The notes: generated by a model from the letters alone, not told the origin. DNA of 64,000 bases from Aggregatibacter actinomycetemcomitans (GCA_017160915.1 JACAWG010000061.1:62001-126000), one strand, 5' to 3'. Positions 47,423 through 62,023 are shown, numbered from the stretch's first letter. Numbers and translations: made by a program.

Positions 47423-48508
47423 TTATTTTTTAATTTTTTCAAATAAATTAGTAAGTTGTTCAACACCATCGAATGTGCTTGGAACTTTATCTGAATTAGA
47501 AAGAATGCTACTAAAAATTAAATTTTCAAATTTATCCAATACTTCCTTATCATCCTTTTTGATGTTTTTAGCATAATCAACATAGCTTTGGATAAACTGA
47601 CAAAGGGATTGTCTTAACTCTAACTGCATGATCTGTGTTTCCAGAGAAGAATAATGGCTTAAGACAACCCTAAATATATAAATCAGGATAAATTCCAAAC
47701 CAGCAACAGGCAACATTTGCTCCCACCCTATTGAACTAAGCGCCTCTTGAAGATCAAATACATTAAATAATCTACCAAGAATATATGCTAAAGGAATAAA
47801 AGCTAAAATAACGCTGAGGAAAAATAGCGTCCCAAAAGTAATCTTTTTACTAGTTTCCTTTTTAGAAAGGATGTTCGAAAAACCTTGATTTAACCCAACA
47901 AAGTTAAAAGCTTTTTCCTGCTCTTTTAATTGTGATGCCAATCTATTAACAGTATTTTCTTTAGAAGATAGTAACTGAACAAAAGAATCTATTTTTTCTT
48001 GTTGTTCTATATTAAATCTAGAATTTCTATCTTCAACATCTTTTGATAGCTCCTCGTACTTTAGAAATGCATTAAACGTTTTTCCACCAAGATAAAAATT
48101 TAATATATCTATATCCATTTTATTTTTTATATATTCAACAGAATAAATACTCACATCTTTAAAAAGAGAAGGATCTTCATCTATAAATTTACTCCATAAA
48201 TCTTCAGAAAAAACATCACGTTCCCCAGCTCTACGAAGGTAAAGCAAATATTCTCTTAAAAAACGAATACAATATAAATAAAATCGTTCAAAATAATCCC
48301 TATATCTTCCTTCTAATAATTCATTAAACTCTTTTCCGATATAAAAATAATTAAATGGACATGTCTTTTCTAAAAAAGCATCATCTTCAATTAATTCAAT
48401 AAATTCTCTACATATTTCAACCCTTAATGAATCTACACTATTTAGGTTATTATTTTGCATTCTTAATAAACCATCTGCAGCTCTACTTAATGTATCCTTA
48501 GTAAACAT
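47423..48508 (-). CDS. AT-rich two-segment membrane protein, function unknown
   Basis: A 361-residue protein: a helical soluble N-terminal region (1-150), a coiled-coil-like stretch (about 151-200), FNFVGLNQGFSNIL, two membrane segments (about 223-247 and 264-284) and a cytoplasmic helical tail. I recognise no enzyme motif or family. The gene is strongly AT-rich against brnQ and the his genes, suggesting transfer. It stands alone between brnQ and the his leader, on the same strand. A membrane-linked defence effector is one possibility but nothing in the sequence proves it. Confidence 0.7.
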   Translation of the reverse strand: MFTKDTLSRAADGLLRMQNNNLNSVDSLRVEICREFIELIEDDAFLEKTCPFNYFYIGKEFNELLEGRYRDYFERFYLYCIRFLREYLLYLRRAGERDVFSEDLWSKFIDEDPSLFKDVSIYSVEYIKNKMDIDILNFYLGGKTFNAFLKYEELSKDVEDRNSRFNIEQQEKIDSFVQLLSSKENTVNRLASQLKEQEKAFNFVGLNQGFSNILSKKETSKKITFGTLFFLSVILAFIPLAYILGRLFNVFDLQEALSSIGWEQMLPVAGLEFILIYIFRVVLSHYSSLETQIMQLELRQSLCQFIQSYVDYAKNIKKDDKEVLDKFENLIFSSILSNSDKVPSTFDGVEQLTNLFEKIKK

Positions 48509-48572
48509 AGAAAATACCTCAGGAGTCTTACCAAAAATAAAATACCAAGCTCGCTCTCGGTATTTCTATTAC

Positions 48573-49874
48573 TTATTTCTTCACAATATTTCCCGCCAAA
48601 ATGGTCAATACCATTACGCTTAACGCCGGAATTAACCACGCCAACCCATTGTCATATAACGGGAAATTCTCAAGAAGCCGTTTTACGCCGGCAGGCAATA
48701 ATTCCACGTTATTCAGGCTGTCGCACAAACTGAAACACACGGTGACGGCGATGGTGGCGTTATAGGTTAATTTCACCTGTGGCAGTTTGGCGCGCACCAT
48801 TTGCAGCACCACCAACATAATCGCCACCGGATAAATTAACAGCAAGGCGGGAATGGTCACTTGCAATAATTTGGTTAAACCGTTTTCGGAAATGATGGTG
48901 GTCATGATAGTAAAAAACACCACCCAAAAGGAATACGGCAAGCGGTTGGAGAATTTGGCGAAATAGTAAGCACAGGCGCTGGTGACGCCCACAAGGGTGG
49001 TTAAACTTGCCAGGAAGATAATGCCCGACATAATCCAGGAGCCTTCTTTGCCGAATAGAACGCCTACGTAGCGGGAGAAAATCTGCCCACCGTTGCCGGC
49101 GCCTTGTGCCACCATGTCGCTGGTGGCGCCAAGATAGAACAAAGAAAAATACAATGCGGCGAGTAACACCACCGAAATACAGCCGGCGGAAACGGTGTAG
49201 CGCATGATTTTGTGCGGTTCGGTGACATTTTTGCTGCTTAACGCGCGGGCAACGATACCGCCGAAAGCAATCGCCGCCAATACGTCCATGGTTTGATAGC
49301 CGCTGATTAAGCCCGTGGTGAGCGCGGAACCCTCGGCGTAGGCTTTACTTGGCGCGGAAATCTCGGATAACGGCGAAATAAATACGGTCACCGTCACCAC
49401 CACCAATAACACCAATAACGCCGGCGTCATAAATTTGCCAACGCTGGAAATAATGGTATTCGGTTTTAACATGAACAACATGGCGATAATGTTAAATACC
49501 ACGGCGAAAATCAGGTGGTTCGCCGGCGTGTCCGCCATTATCTCCAGCGGCACCAACGCCATTTCATAAGCGACGTTGGTAATGCGCGGCATGGCGAACG
49601 TGGAGCCGATCACCAAATATAAAGTGGCTAAAAACAGCACTTCCGCCCATTTCGGTAAATCGCGGGTGAGTTCTTCGCCTCGCCCCAAAACCGACACGAC
49701 CACCAACGTGATAAACGGCATGAATACGCCGGTGAGCACAAATCCTAAGGCAGCGGTCGCCCAATGCTGCCCTGCGGTGTAACCTTCCATAGGTGGAAAA
49801 ATAATGTTCCCCGCGCCCAAAAACAGCGCGAAAATCATCATTCCTAAAACAACAATATCTTTGCGTGAAAACAT
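48573..49874 (-). CDS. brnQ: branched-chain amino acid transporter BrnQ (LIVCS family)
   Basis: A 433-residue permease with twelve hydrophobic segments, the first containing MIFALFLGAGNIIFPPMEG, the hallmark of the LIVCS family. It takes up leucine, isoleucine and valine with Na+ or H+. Its last residues, GNIVKK, are basic. Single gene, divergent from pyrG. Confidence 0.94.
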   Translation of the reverse strand: MFSRKDIVVLGMMIFALFLGAGNIIFPPMEGYTAGQHWATAALGFVLTGVFMPFITLVVVSVLGRGEELTRDLPKWAEVLFLATLYLVIGSTFAMPRITNVAYEMALVPLEIMADTPANHLIFAVVFNIIAMLFMLKPNTIISSVGKFMTPALLVLLVVVTVTVFISPLSEISAPSKAYAEGSALTTGLISGYQTMDVLAAIAFGGIVARALSSKNVTEPHKIMRYTVSAGCISVVLLAALYFSLFYLGATSDMVAQGAGNGGQIFSRYVGVLFGKEGSWIMSGIIFLASLTTLVGVTSACAYYFAKFSNRLPYSFWVVFFTIMTTIISENGLTKLLQVTIPALLLIYPVAIMLVVLQMVRAKLPQVKLTYNATIAVTVCFSLCDSLNNVELLPAGVKRLLENFPLYDNGLAWLIPALSVMVLTILAGNIVKK

Positions 49875-50059
49875 AATGAATTTCTCTTGTTATAAAAAGC
49901 CGTGGCATTCTACTACAAAAGCCTTGCGATTCGTAATGAAACCCTGCGAAATACGCTAAAAAACGCGGTGAATTATGACCGCACTTTTCCCCGTAATTCG
50001 CCCGCACGGCGATTGAGTTCATCCCGCCTTTGTTGTAAACTACGCTCCCGTCTTGATAG

Positions 50060-51748
<1,689 letters not shown>

Positions 51749-51764
51749 CGGATTCTGAAGACAA

Positions 51765-51815
51765 AACAAAAGTGCGGTCAAAAAAACACATGGATTTTTA
51801 ACCGCACTTTTTGTT
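51765..51815. terminator. pyrG terminator made of inverted USS
   Basis: AACAAAAGTGCGGT and ACCGCACTTTTTGTT pair with a loop of about 20 bases, T-rich at the end. Confidence 0.75.
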
Positions 51816-51892
51816 TTCTCAACGTGATCACCCTCACAAAAACCCGCTTCATCCCTTGTCCTTCCATCCCCCTTTGATTATAGTGAATTCCT

Positions 51893-51976
51893 CTTGTCGG
51901 AGTGCCGAAAGGCTGAGATCGTCGAATATGACGGGATCCGTGGAACCTGTGGGTTAATGCCTGCGTAGGGAACAAG
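51893..51976 (+). ncRNA. TPP riboswitch (THI element)
   Basis: The P1 pair CTTGT/ACAAG (51893-51897, 51972-51976) encloses the conserved GGCTGAGA (51911-51918) pyrimidine-sensing arm and the TGGAACCTG...AATGCCTGCGTAGGGAA pyrophosphate arm. It is 68 bases upstream of thiE, so thiE is likely switched off by thiamine pyrophosphate, through translation or termination. Confidence 0.93.
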
Positions 51977-52043
51977 TTTTCTCCTCTCAACGCCTTTCCG
52001 TCACGCCGCAAACCGTTTTCCATCAATCTTTGGAGTTTGTGCT

Positions 52044-52688
52044 ATGTCAGAATCTCATTTTATTGTGCCTTCAAAACCCTTTGCGCCCACCGAATTTAAA
52101 CTTGGACTGTATGCCATCGTAGACAGTGATGAATGGATTGAACGGCTGATTCATGCCGGCGTGAAAACCCTGCAAATTCGCATTAAAAATCGTTCTCCCG
52201 CCCTGGCGGAAAAGGAAATTGCCCGTTGTATCGAACTGGCGCGCGAACATCAAGTGCGGTTATTTATTAATGATTTTTGGCAGCTTGCCGTGAAATACAA
52301 GGCTTATGGCGTGCATTTGGGGCAGGAAGATTTGGCGGAGGCGGATTTGGTTGCCATTCAACAGGCGGGATTGCGCCTTGGTGTTTCCACCCACAACGCA
52401 GAAGAAATCGCCCGCGTGCTGCCGTTACGCCCTTCCTACGTTGCCTGCGGGCATATTTTTCCGACGCAAACCAAAGAAATGCCGTCCAAGCCGCAAGGCA
52501 TTGAGAATTTAGCCCGTCAGGTGAAACTGCTCGGCGATGTGCCAAGCGTTGCCATCGGCGGTATTAAGGAGGCGCATTTTGCCGATATTCTGGCTACCGG
52601 TGTGGGAAGCATCGCGGTGGTCAGCGCCATTACACAGGCGGCAGACTGGCAAAGTGCGGTCAAAAATTTACTGCATTATTTTGCTTAG
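52044..52688 (+). CDS. thiE: thiamine-phosphate synthase
   Basis: A 214-residue (beta/alpha)8 enzyme joining the thiazole and pyrimidine phosphates. [11 protein letters not shown] is the pyrophosphate-binding region, [10 protein letters not shown] and GVHLGQEDL hold metal ligands, and [17 protein letters not shown] is the phosphate loop. It is a lone thiE under a TPP riboswitch; no thiC, thiG or thiM is near, which fits a salvage-based thiamine route in this family. The long N-terminal extension (first 18 residues) is unremarkable. Confidence 0.94.
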   Translation: MSESHFIVPSKPFAPTEFKLGLYAIVDSDEWIERLIHAGVKTLQIRIKNRSPALAEKEIARCIELAREHQVRLFINDFWQLAVKYKAYGVHLGQEDLAEADLVAIQQAGLRLGVSTHNAEEIARVLPLRPSYVACGHIFPTQTKEMPSKPQGIENLARQVKLLGDVPSVAIGGIKEAHFADILATGVGSIAVVSAITQAADWQSAVKNLLHYFA

Positions 52689-52868
52689 GGCGTCACCTAA
52701 CATGGTCCGATGACGTTTAGCAATCCGTTCCGGGCAGCTGAAAAACGCCAAAGATATTGACCGCACTTTCGTTCCGGAAATTGGATCAAAATCAAGTTCG
52801 GCGCATTTTTTACAAGACAAAATGGCAAAATAGCTTTATCATACCAAGCATTTTAGGACTTGCCCTAA

Positions 52869-54212
<1,344 letters not shown>

Positions 54213-54238
54213 TCACAAACGCTGATTAAAACGTCGTA

Positions 54239-54288
54239 AAAACCCACCGCACTTTTTGTTGAAAGATAAAAAGTGCGGTGGGTTTTTT
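54239..54288. terminator. eno / ruvX terminator with inverted USS
   Basis: AAACCCACCGCACTTTTT and AAAAAGTGCGGTGGGTTT form an 18-base stem followed by a T-run; two USS are its arms. It lies between convergent genes. Confidence 0.88.
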
Positions 54289-54307
54289 ATGTGTTTTTTA
54301 ACGCAGT

Positions 54308-54727
54308 TCAGCCTGCGTAATTCTCAAACCAGCTTTCCAAAATCAAACAGGCGGAAATGCCGTCCACTTTGCTTTTATTCAGGGCGCGATAGCCGCCACG
54401 ACCAAAAATTTCGCTGCGGGCTTCGGTGGTAGTAAGGCGTTCATCCTGTAAATCCACCGGCAAATTAAAACGCCCGTGCAGACGTTTGGCAAACTTTTTG
54501 GCGCGCAAGGTTAAGGGCTGTTCCGTACCATCCATATTCAGTGGCAAACCGACCACAATGCGCGCCGGTTGCCATTCCCGAATACATTTCTCAATGGTGT
54601 CCCAATTGGGAATGCCGTCCTGTGCTTTAAACGCCGGCAAGGATTGTGCGGTGCCGGTGATACTTTGCCCGACGGCACAACCGATACTTTTCGTTCCGAA
54701 ATCGAAAGCAAGCACCGTGATGCCCAT
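54308..54727 (-). CDS. ruvX: Holliday junction resolvase-like protein RuvX (YqgF)
   Basis: A 139-residue RNase H-fold protein with [14 protein letters not shown] and DERLTTTEA. It is implicated in 16S rRNA 5' processing and possibly junction cleavage. It shares one base with yqgE, the E. coli order yqgE-yqgF. Confidence 0.93.
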   Translation of the reverse strand: MGITVLAFDFGTKSIGCAVGQSITGTAQSLPAFKAQDGIPNWDTIEKCIREWQPARIVVGLPLNMDGTEQPLTLRAKKFAKRLHGRFNLPVDLQDERLTTTEARSEIFGRGGYRALNKSKVDGISACLILESWFENYAG

Positions 54728-55287
54728 TAACTGTGTCCCACCTGACCGGCAAAATTATGGGAATCAATGCCTAATAATTGATTCGCCGCCCACCAGCGTT
54801 GTTCATAGGGCAGATCAAACAGAATTTGTTCCGTCGCCGGCACGACTAACCAGGAATTATTCATAATTTCCTGTTCGAGCTGATTCGCTTCCCAGCTGGC
54901 GCAACCCAAAGTCACCAGGTATTTTTCCGGTTCTAACATCGTACCGAAAGTATCCACCACATCTGCGGAGGTGGTGAGCATGAGGTTGTCATTAACCCGA
55001 TAACTGTGATCAAAAGGCACTTTCGTATTGGTATGCAAAATAAAGCCGCGATCGATATTCACCGGACCACCGGCAAGCACCAGTTTATCGTTATAAGTGC
55101 GGTGGGTGACCATCATGAAATTCATTTTGGCGCCCAGCTCCGCAATACTTAAATCCGTCGGCTGGTTTAACACTAACCCCATGGAACCTTTTTCGTTATG
55201 CTCGCAAATATAAATAACAGTCCGATAAAAATAGCTGTCATCTAAATTCGGCATGGCAATGAGCAAATGATCTTGTAAATCCATCAT
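54727..55287 (-). CDS. yqgE: UPF0301 protein YqgE
   Basis: A 186-residue AlgH/UPF0301 protein: [20 protein letters not shown] at the start, [13 protein letters not shown] and [13 protein letters not shown] in the middle. Function not well known. It lies between rsmE and ruvX as in E. coli. Confidence 0.95.
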   Translation of the reverse strand: MMDLQDHLLIAMPNLDDSYFYRTVIYICEHNEKGSMGLVLNQPTDLSIAELGAKMNFMMVTHRTYNDKLVLAGGPVNIDRGFILHTNTKVPFDHSYRVNDNLMLTTSADVVDTFGTMLEPEKYLVTLGCASWEANQLEQEIMNNSWLVVPATEQILFDLPYEQRWWAANQLLGIDSHNFAGQVGHS

Positions 55288-55301
55288 ATTTTCTTTCTTC
55301 T

Positions 55302-56036
55302 CTATCCTAAATCACCGAAACACACCTGTAAGGCGGTAATTGCTGCCATGGCGGCGGTTTCGGTGCGTAATACACGTTTTCCCAATAACACGTCCACAAA
55401 CCCTTGTTGCTCGGTCTGTGCAATTTCCTGTGGCGACAAACCGCCTTCCGAACCGATTAATAAACGCACACCTGCCGCCGGGATTTCAGGCAAGGTACGA
55501 ATAGAATAGTTTGCTCTCGGGTGTAAATTCAATTTGAGCGCGTTATCGGGTTCCGCGCACCATTGTTGTAATTTCATTAACGGACGAATTTCCGGAATTT
55601 TATTGCGCCCGCATTGTTCACAGGCGGCAATGGCGATTTTCTGCCATTGCTGAATTTTTTTCTCCATCCGTTCGCCGTCTAATTTCACACCGCAACGCTC
55701 CGACCATAAAGGCGTAATCACATTAACACCCAATTCAACGGACTTCTGAATGGTAAACTCCATGCGTTCGCCACGGGAAATCACTTGCCCTAAATGGATG
55801 GCTAAGGGGCTTTCGCGATCGTCAAATTGGCGGTTTAGAATATCCACTTCAACGGATTTTTTCGTGACGGCTTTAATGACGGCTTGATATATATGGTTGC
55901 TACCATCGAAAAGTTCAAGTTGATCGCCTGTCTGCATACGCAAAACACGACCGACATGATTGGCGCCGTCTTCCGAAAGCGCGCAGGAGGAGTGCTGATT
56001 AAGCGGGGTTGGGTGGTAAATTCGAGGTATTCGCAT
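55302..56036 (-). CDS. rsmE: 16S rRNA m3U1498 methyltransferase
   Basis: A 244-residue SPOUT methyltransferase. [12 protein letters not shown] begins the PUA-like domain; the knotted domain has [14 protein letters not shown] and [16 protein letters not shown] for SAM binding. It methylates U1498 of 16S rRNA. Confidence 0.95.
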   Translation of the reverse strand: MRIPRIYHPTPLNQHSSCALSEDGANHVGRVLRMQTGDQLELFDGSNHIYQAVIKAVTKKSVEVDILNRQFDDRESPLAIHLGQVISRGERMEFTIQKSVELGVNVITPLWSERCGVKLDGERMEKKIQQWQKIAIAACEQCGRNKIPEIRPLMKLQQWCAEPDNALKLNLHPRANYSIRTLPEIPAAGVRLLIGSEGGLSPQEIAQTEQQGFVDVLLGKRVLRTETAAMAAITALQVCFGDLG

Positions 56037-56109
56037 GATAGAGCAATTGGGTAAAAATAATTTGCTCTATCATAACAGAAAAGCAGATGACAAAATGAAA
56101 AATGCGAAA

Positions 56110-56427
56110 TTAATATTCCCAATTATCCGGGTCAATCCCCAGTTCGCGCATGATGACTTTTGCCTCTTCCGGGATTTCGTCACTGCGTTCTTTCAGCAAG
56201 TCTTCGTCCGTCGGCAAAGGTTGCCCGGTAAAGGCGTGTAAAAACGCTTCACACAGCAGTTCGCTGTTGGTGGCATGGCGTAGATTACGAATTTGACGGC
56301 GGGTGCGCTCGTTAGTCAGAATTTCAAGCACTTTAATCGGAATGGATACCGTAATTTTTTTAACTTGTTCGCTTTTTTTTCCGTGTTCCGCATAAGGACT
56401 AATATATTGTCCGTTCCAATCCGCCAT
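56110..56427 (-). CDS. metJ: methionine repressor MetJ
   Basis: A 105-residue ribbon-helix-helix repressor with SAM as corepressor. [20 protein letters not shown] is the DNA-binding ribbon and first helix; [21 protein letters not shown] is the SAM-binding core. Start chosen at [10 protein letters not shown], the standard N-terminus and length. No met structural gene is near. Confidence 0.97.
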   Translation of the reverse strand: MADWNGQYISPYAEHGKKSEQVKKITVSIPIKVLEILTNERTRRQIRNLRHATNSELLCEAFLHAFTGQPLPTDEDLLKERSDEIPEEAKVIMRELGIDPDNWEY

Positions 56428-56490
56428 AGTTGATTCCTGAAATAACCTTATTGTTTGAGGCAATATTCTAATAAAAAATAAGGATAATAA

Positions 56491-56516
56491 CAATCTAGCC
56501 GTGAAGACTGCTAGAT
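56491..56516. promoter_or_regulatory. candidate met boxes upstream of metJ
   Basis: On the minus strand AGCAGTCT-TCACGGCT-AGATTGTT are three adjacent 8-mers that partly match AGACGTCT (6, 5 and 4 of 8). About 70 bases from the metJ start, consistent with self-repression. Confidence 0.35.
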
Positions 56517-56534
56517 TTCCATATTATAACCAGA

Positions 56535-56564
56535 CAAAAAGAAAGGCACCCTTTGATGCCTTTC
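56535..56564 (-). terminator. galU terminator
   Basis: GAAAGGCA and TGCCTTTC form a stem, followed on the minus strand by TTTTTG. It lies just after galU. Confidence 0.78.
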
Positions 56565-56580
56565 CTGTGTGAAACCGAAA

Positions 56581-57468
56581 TTAAAAGGTTTTCACCAAAT
56601 CTTTGAGGTACGCCTTAAATTCACCGGCAAGTTTATTATGGTGCAGTCCGTACTCCACAAAGGCTTTCATATAACCGATTTTGTCGCCACAGTCGTAAGA
56701 AATGCCTGTCATGTGGAAGGCTTCGACGGTTTCCTTATCAATCAGCATATCAATAGCATCGGTTAACTGGATTTCATCGCCTACGCCCACCGGAGTTTTT
56801 TCCAACAGATCCCAAATGGATGCCGAAAATACATAACGCCCCACAACCGCCAAATTAGACGGCGCTTCATCAATGCTTGGCTTCTCAACGATATTATCGA
56901 TTTTTGCGCTTTCGCCCGGTGGAATTTCCACACCGCCACAGTCGGCGATACCGTAACTGCTGACTTCTTCAGGTTTAACCAGGCTCACCATGATTTGGCT
57001 GGCCTGGGTTTGTTTAAAGCGTTTTAACATTAACGCCAGATTTTCTTTTTTCTGATTAGCGGAAAATTCTGCCAGCAATACATCCGGCAACACCACGGCA
57101 AAAGGTTCGTTACCCACCAGCGGACGACCACACAATACGGCGTGCCCCAACCCTTTCGCATTGCCTTGGCGAACGTGCATGATGGTGACATTTTTCGGCA
57201 CGATGGAACGCACTTCTTCCAATAATTGGCGTTTTACGCGTTTTTCCAGCATCGTTTCCAATTCGAAGGAAGTATCAAAATGGTTTTCGATGGCATTTTT
57301 TGAGGAATGGGTTACCAGAACGATTTCTTTAATACCGGCGGCGACACATTCGTTTACCACATATTGAATTAGCGGTTTATCCACTAAAGTTAACATTTCT
57401 TTCGGAATGGCTTTAGTAGCAGGTAACATACGTGTACCTAAGCCTGCAACAGGAATAATCGCTTTCAT
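56581..57468 (-). CDS. galU: UTP-glucose-1-phosphate uridylyltransferase
   Basis: A 295-residue nucleotidyltransferase making UDP-glucose for lipooligosaccharide and other glycans. [20 protein letters not shown] is the nucleotide site and [12 protein letters not shown] holds the catalytic Lys. It is next to a phosphohexomutase, which could supply the glucose-1-phosphate. Confidence 0.96.
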   Translation of the reverse strand: MKAIIPVAGLGTRMLPATKAIPKEMLTLVDKPLIQYVVNECVAAGIKEIVLVTHSSKNAIENHFDTSFELETMLEKRVKRQLLEEVRSIVPKNVTIMHVRQGNAKGLGHAVLCGRPLVGNEPFAVVLPDVLLAEFSANQKKENLALMLKRFKQTQASQIMVSLVKPEEVSSYGIADCGGVEIPPGESAKIDNIVEKPSIDEAPSNLAVVGRYVFSASIWDLLEKTPVGVGDEIQLTDAIDMLIDKETVEAFHMTGISYDCGDKIGYMKAFVEYGLHHNKLAGEFKAYLKDLVKTF

Positions 57469-57496
57469 TTAGTTTTCCTTCTATTAGATAAAAATG

Positions 57497-57527
57497 ACCG
57501 CACTTCTCTGACAAAGAAAAGTGCGGT
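57497..57527. terminator. inverted USS pair between galU and the phosphohexomutase gene
   Basis: ACCGCACTT and AAGTGCGGT pair over a 13-base loop, just downstream of the phosphohexomutase stop. The stem is short for a terminator. Confidence 0.5.
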
Positions 57528-57543
57528 TAGTTTCCAACGCGTT

Positions 57544-58908
57544 TTATTGACGTAATAACGCCAGAATTTCTTCTGTTTTTTCCGCCATTAATTGCTTATC
57601 GCCACGGGTTTCCAAGTTCAAACGAACGACCGGCTCGGTATTTGATGAACGCAGGTTGAAACGCCAGTTCGGATATTCAATGCTAATGCCGTCAATTTCA
57701 TCTACGCGAATTGCATCTTTTTCATAAGCGGCACGCACACGGGCAATGGCGCTTTTCGCATCGGCTAATTTGCTGTTAATTTCCCCCGGAGACGGGAATG
57801 TATTCACACTATTATTCACCAACTCACCCAGGGATTTACCGGTAACGGAAACCAATTCCATCACCAACAACCATGGAATCATGCCACTGTCGCAATAGAA
57901 GAAATCACGGAAATAGTGGTGCGCACTCATTTCACCGCCGTAAATGGCATCGACGGCGCGCATTTTTTCTTTAATGAAAGAATGTCCGGATTTCGACATC
58001 ACGGCTTCACCGCCGTTTTCTTCCACTAATTTCACCGTATTCCAGATTAAGCGCGGGTCATAAATAATTTTCGCACCTTTGTTTTTTTGCAGGAATGCCT
58101 GACCTAACAAGCCGACAATGTAATAACCTTCAATGAAGTTTGCGTGTTCATCGAACAGGAAGCAACGGTCGAAATCGCCATCAAACGCAATGCCCATATC
58201 CGCCTTGTGTTTTAACACCGCATCAATGGTGTCCTGACGGTTTTCGTGCAACAACGGATTAGGAATACCGTGCGGGAAAGTGCCGTCCGGATTATTATGC
58301 ACTTTGATGAACTCGACAGGTACGCGTTTTGCTTTAAATTGCGCTTCAATCGCATCAATCACATGCCCTGCGGCGCCATTACCCGAGTTAATCACTAACT
58401 TCAACGGTTTTAGCGAATCGAGATTAATATAAGATAAGAGGTGTTCAACGTAATCACCAAGTACGGAAAGTTGTTTATACTCGCCACGTTTGGTCACCGG
58501 CGGGAAATTATTTTCCTCCGCCAGACGTTGAATATCCGCCAACCCGGTATCCGCACTAATCGGACGTGACCCTTCACGCACTAATTTTAAGCCGTTGTAG
58601 TCCATCGGGTTGTGACTTGCGGTCACTTCAATACCACCATCAGTTTTCAAAAATGATGTAGCAAAATAGACTTCCTCTGTCCCCGTTTCACCTAAATCAA
58701 TTACATTAACACCGGAATCCAATAATCCATTTGTTACCGCACTTTTTAGTTCTTTGCTCGTTAAGCGAACATCGCCACCAACGACAATTGTTTTGGGCTT
58801 TAAAAACTGCCCAAATGCACGACCTATACGATAAACAATATCTGCGTTTAATTCATCGCCTAAGCGACCACGGATATCATAAGCTTTAAAGCAAGTTAGT
58901 TTAGTCAT
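57544..58908 (-). CDS. phosphomannomutase/phosphoglucomutase (alpha-D-phosphohexomutase)
   Basis: A 454-residue phosphohexomutase. The phosphoserine loop is [16 protein letters not shown], the metal loop [10 protein letters not shown], the sugar loop [11 protein letters not shown] and the phosphate loop [20 protein letters not shown] is the mannose/glucose dual type (CpsG/AlgC). Start set at [14 protein letters not shown], the family N-terminus; an upstream in-frame ATG would add eight residues. It lies between csrA and galU. Confidence 0.93.
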   Translation of the reverse strand: MTKLTCFKAYDIRGRLGDELNADIVYRIGRAFGQFLKPKTIVVGGDVRLTSKELKSAVTNGLLDSGVNVIDLGETGTEEVYFATSFLKTDGGIEVTASHNPMDYNGLKLVREGSRPISADTGLADIQRLAEENNFPPVTKRGEYKQLSVLGDYVEHLLSYINLDSLKPLKLVINSGNGAAGHVIDAIEAQFKAKRVPVEFIKVHNNPDGTFPHGIPNPLLHENRQDTIDAVLKHKADMGIAFDGDFDRCFLFDEHANFIEGYYIVGLLGQAFLQKNKGAKIIYDPRLIWNTVKLVEENGGEAVMSKSGHSFIKEKMRAVDAIYGGEMSAHHYFRDFFYCDSGMIPWLLVMELVSVTGKSLGELVNNSVNTFPSPGEINSKLADAKSAIARVRAAYEKDAIRVDEIDGISIEYPNWRFNLRSSNTEPVVRLNLETRGDKQLMAEKTEEILALLRQ

Positions 58909-58940
58909 AATTTCACCATCTTCATTGATCATAAAATTTG

Positions 58941-59123
58941 CTACGCTTTCTGTTCATCCTTTGCTTGATGAATACGTTGGTAAATTTCTTCTCTATGAAC
59001 AGAAACATCCTTGGGTGCTTGCACACCGATTTTGACTTGGTTGCCTCGTATATTCAGGATCGTGATAGAAACATCATCGCCGATGAGCAAGCTTTCGCCA
59101 ACTTTACGGGTTAAGATCAGCAT
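58941..59123 (-). CDS. csrA: carbon storage regulator CsrA
   Basis: A 60-residue RNA-binding regulator. [18 protein letters not shown] is the universal start; [10 protein letters not shown] holds the binding Arg. It blocks or stabilises mRNAs at GGA sites. It follows alaS, as in E. coli. Confidence 0.97.
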   Translation of the reverse strand: MLILTRKVGESLLIGDDVSITILNIRGNQVKIGVQAPKDVSVHREEIYQRIHQAKDEQKA

Positions 59124-59266
59124 ATAAACTCCTCACCTTTCTAGTTTATTTATAACTTCCCTATTGTGCTTCCAACATCCCTATCAAAACGTTAAACATT
59201 CTTTTATTTGATTCGGTATTTGCTTTACAACCAACACAAAAACCGAACCTTAAGTACAAACAAAGC

Positions 59267-61891
59267 CTATAAATTCGCTTTCAACCAATCGGAGCAAACC
59301 GATAACGCTTTGTTTACATTTTCCGGCTGAGTACCGCCGGCCATGGCCATATCAGAACGGCCACCGCCTTTACCACCAACTTGTTGAGCCATCAAATTCA
59401 CTAATTCGCCGGCTTTTACTTTCCCTGTCAGATCCTGAGTTACCCCTACAATAAGATTAACTTTTTCATCTACTACGGAAGCAAATACAACCACCGCCGA
59501 ACCTAATTGATTTTTCAGGCTATCAACCATTGAACGTAAAGACTTCGCTTCAATACCATCAAGTTGTTGCGCAATGACAGAAACACCATTAATTTTCACC
59601 GCACTTTGTGCCAGGTCATTACCGGCTTGCAGCGCAGCTTTTTCTTTTAATGTTTGTAGCTCTTTCTCAACTTTCTTAAATTTATCTTGCAACAGAGAAA
59701 TCTTATCCGTAATGGAATTGACATCCGATTTCAGTAATTCGGCGCTTTGATTTAATAAAGATTGTTGGTTTTGTAACCATTCGATTGCAGTTTCGCCGGT
59801 AATCGCTTCAATACGACGAATGCCCGCCGCCACTGCCGTTTCCGTTATTATTTTAAATAGCCCGATGTCACCGGTACGCTTCGCATGGATACCACCACAT
59901 AATTCAATGGAGAAATCCCCCATGGTCAATACGCGCACCTGATCGGAATATTTCTCGCCGAACAACGCCATCGCACCTTTCGCTTTGGCGGCTTCCAGTT
60001 CCATAATATCCGTTTGAATCGGGTTATTCGCTCGAACTTGCTGATTAACTATGCGTTCTACTTCGGCTAATTGCGCTTTACTGATAGGTTCATGTTGAGC
60101 AAAGTCAAAACGCAATAACGCATCAGAAACAAGCGATCCTTTCTGAGCGACGTGTTCGCCTAAGACCTGACGTAACGCGGCGTGCAACAAATGGGTTGCA
60201 GAGTGATTTAATGAAATGCGTTGACGGCGAACATCGTCAACCACTGCATTCACCGACTGCCCGACGGATAAACTACCTTGGGTAAGTTCACCGATATGAC
60301 CGAATACCTGACCATATTTTTGGGTGTCTTTTACGTCAAAATTAAAACCGTTGCCTTCTAAGCGCCCGATGTCTCCGATTTGACCACCGGATTCCGCATA
60401 GAACGGCGTATTATCTAAAATAACCACCGCACTTTGACCGGCATGAATGGCATCCACCGGCTTACCGTCATGGAAAAGTGCGGTCACTTTTGCCAGCGTT
60501 TCCGATTCGGTATAGCCTTCAAAACGGGTCATACCGTCAACACGAATAACATTGTTATAATCCATACCGAACTGGCTGGCGGATTGCGCGCGCAAACGTT
60601 GGTTTTCCATTTCGCGCTCAAATCCCGCTTCGTCGATGGTAATACCGCGTTCACGACAAACATCGGCGGTTAAATCCAGCGGGAAACCGTAAGTATCATA
60701 TAACTTGAACGCCACTTCGCCGGATAATACCTTGTCTTTCACTTCGGCTAAAGCCTCATCCAATAAGGTCAAACCACGTTCCAGCGTGCGCGCAAATTGT
60801 TCTTCTTCCAAACGCAGTAATTTTTCCACGGTGGCTTGGTGTTTTTTCACTTCCTCGCCCGCCTGCGCCATCACTTCAATTAAGGTCGGCACAAGCTTAT
60901 AGAAAAACGCTTCAGTGGCGCCCAATAAATGCCCGTGACGCACTGCGCGACGGATAATGCGACGCAACACATAACCGCGTCCTTCGTTGGAAGGCACCAC
61001 GCCGTCTGCGATTAAATAAGCGCAAGAACGAATGTGGTCGGCAATGACGCGTAACGACTTATTAGTTAAATCTTTTTCACCGGTCAATTCCGCCGCTTTG
61101 GCAATTAATTTTTGGAAAATATCAATATCGTAGTTGGAATTCACATGCTGCAACACCGCACTGATTCGCTCCAGACCCATACCGGTATCCACAGACGGTT
61201 TCGGCAATTTTTCCATCGTGCCGTCAGCGTGGCGATTAAATTGCATGAACACGATATTCCAGATTTCAATGTAACGATCACCGTCTTCTTCCGGCGATCC
61301 CGGCGGCCCGCCCCAAATGTGATCACCATGATCATAGAAAATTTCGGTACAAGGACCGCAAGGACCGGTGTCGCCCATTTGCCAGAAGTTATCGGAAGCA
61401 TAAGGCGCGCCTTTGTTATCGCCGATACGAATAATGCGTTCTGCCGGAATACCGATTTCATCGTGCCAAATTTTATAGGCTTCTTCATCGGTTTCGTACA
61501 CGGTGACCCATAATCTTTCCTTCGGTAATCCCAACCATTGCGGAGATGTTAAAAATTCCCAACCGAAGTGGATCGCGTCATGTTTAAAATAATCCCCAAA
61601 ACTGAAGTTTCCGAGCATTTCAAAGAACGTATGGTGTCTGGCTGTGTAACCCACATTTTCTAAATCATTATGTTTTCCTCCGGCACGCACACAACGTTGG
61701 GCAGTGGTGGCACGGCTATAAGGGCGTTTTTCCAAACCTAAAAAAACATTTTTAAATTGGTTCATTCCCGCATTGGTAAATAATAATGTCGGGTCATTTT
61801 CCGGAACCAAAGAACTACTTGCTACAACTTGATGCCCCTTGCTATGGAAGAAATCAAGATACGATTGTCGAATTTGTGCTGTTGTCTTCAT
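59267..61891 (-). CDS. alaS: alanyl-tRNA synthetase
   Basis: An 874-residue class II synthetase. Motif regions [15 protein letters not shown] and [18 protein letters not shown], the editing-domain [12 protein letters not shown] and [11 protein letters not shown] zinc ligands, and the C-terminal [15 protein letters not shown] are visible. Full length. A USS-type stem lies upstream. Confidence 0.98.
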   Translation of the reverse strand: MKTTAQIRQSYLDFFHSKGHQVVASSSLVPENDPTLLFTNAGMNQFKNVFLGLEKRPYSRATTAQRCVRAGGKHNDLENVGYTARHHTFFEMLGNFSFGDYFKHDAIHFGWEFLTSPQWLGLPKERLWVTVYETDEEAYKIWHDEIGIPAERIIRIGDNKGAPYASDNFWQMGDTGPCGPCTEIFYDHGDHIWGGPPGSPEEDGDRYIEIWNIVFMQFNRHADGTMEKLPKPSVDTGMGLERISAVLQHVNSNYDIDIFQKLIAKAAELTGEKDLTNKSLRVIADHIRSCAYLIADGVVPSNEGRGYVLRRIIRRAVRHGHLLGATEAFFYKLVPTLIEVMAQAGEEVKKHQATVEKLLRLEEEQFARTLERGLTLLDEALAEVKDKVLSGEVAFKLYDTYGFPLDLTADVCRERGITIDEAGFEREMENQRLRAQSASQFGMDYNNVIRVDGMTRFEGYTESETLAKVTALFHDGKPVDAIHAGQSAVVILDNTPFYAESGGQIGDIGRLEGNGFNFDVKDTQKYGQVFGHIGELTQGSLSVGQSVNAVVDDVRRQRISLNHSATHLLHAALRQVLGEHVAQKGSLVSDALLRFDFAQHEPISKAQLAEVERIVNQQVRANNPIQTDIMELEAAKAKGAMALFGEKYSDQVRVLTMGDFSIELCGGIHAKRTGDIGLFKIITETAVAAGIRRIEAITGETAIEWLQNQQSLLNQSAELLKSDVNSITDKISLLQDKFKKVEKELQTLKEKAALQAGNDLAQSAVKINGVSVIAQQLDGIEAKSLRSMVDSLKNQLGSAVVVFASVVDEKVNLIVGVTQDLTGKVKAGELVNLMAQQVGGKGGGRSDMAMAGGTQPENVNKALSVCSDWLKANL

Positions 61892-62023
61892 TTACAAGCC
61901 TTGCTTTCTTAAAATATCTTTAGAATTAAAAGGTAATTAGGTAACTGCGTATTGTTACACACTTTTTCCATTTATAAAAAACCTTTTTAGCTATAATGTT
62001 TTATTTTCCCGACAAGGTGAAAA

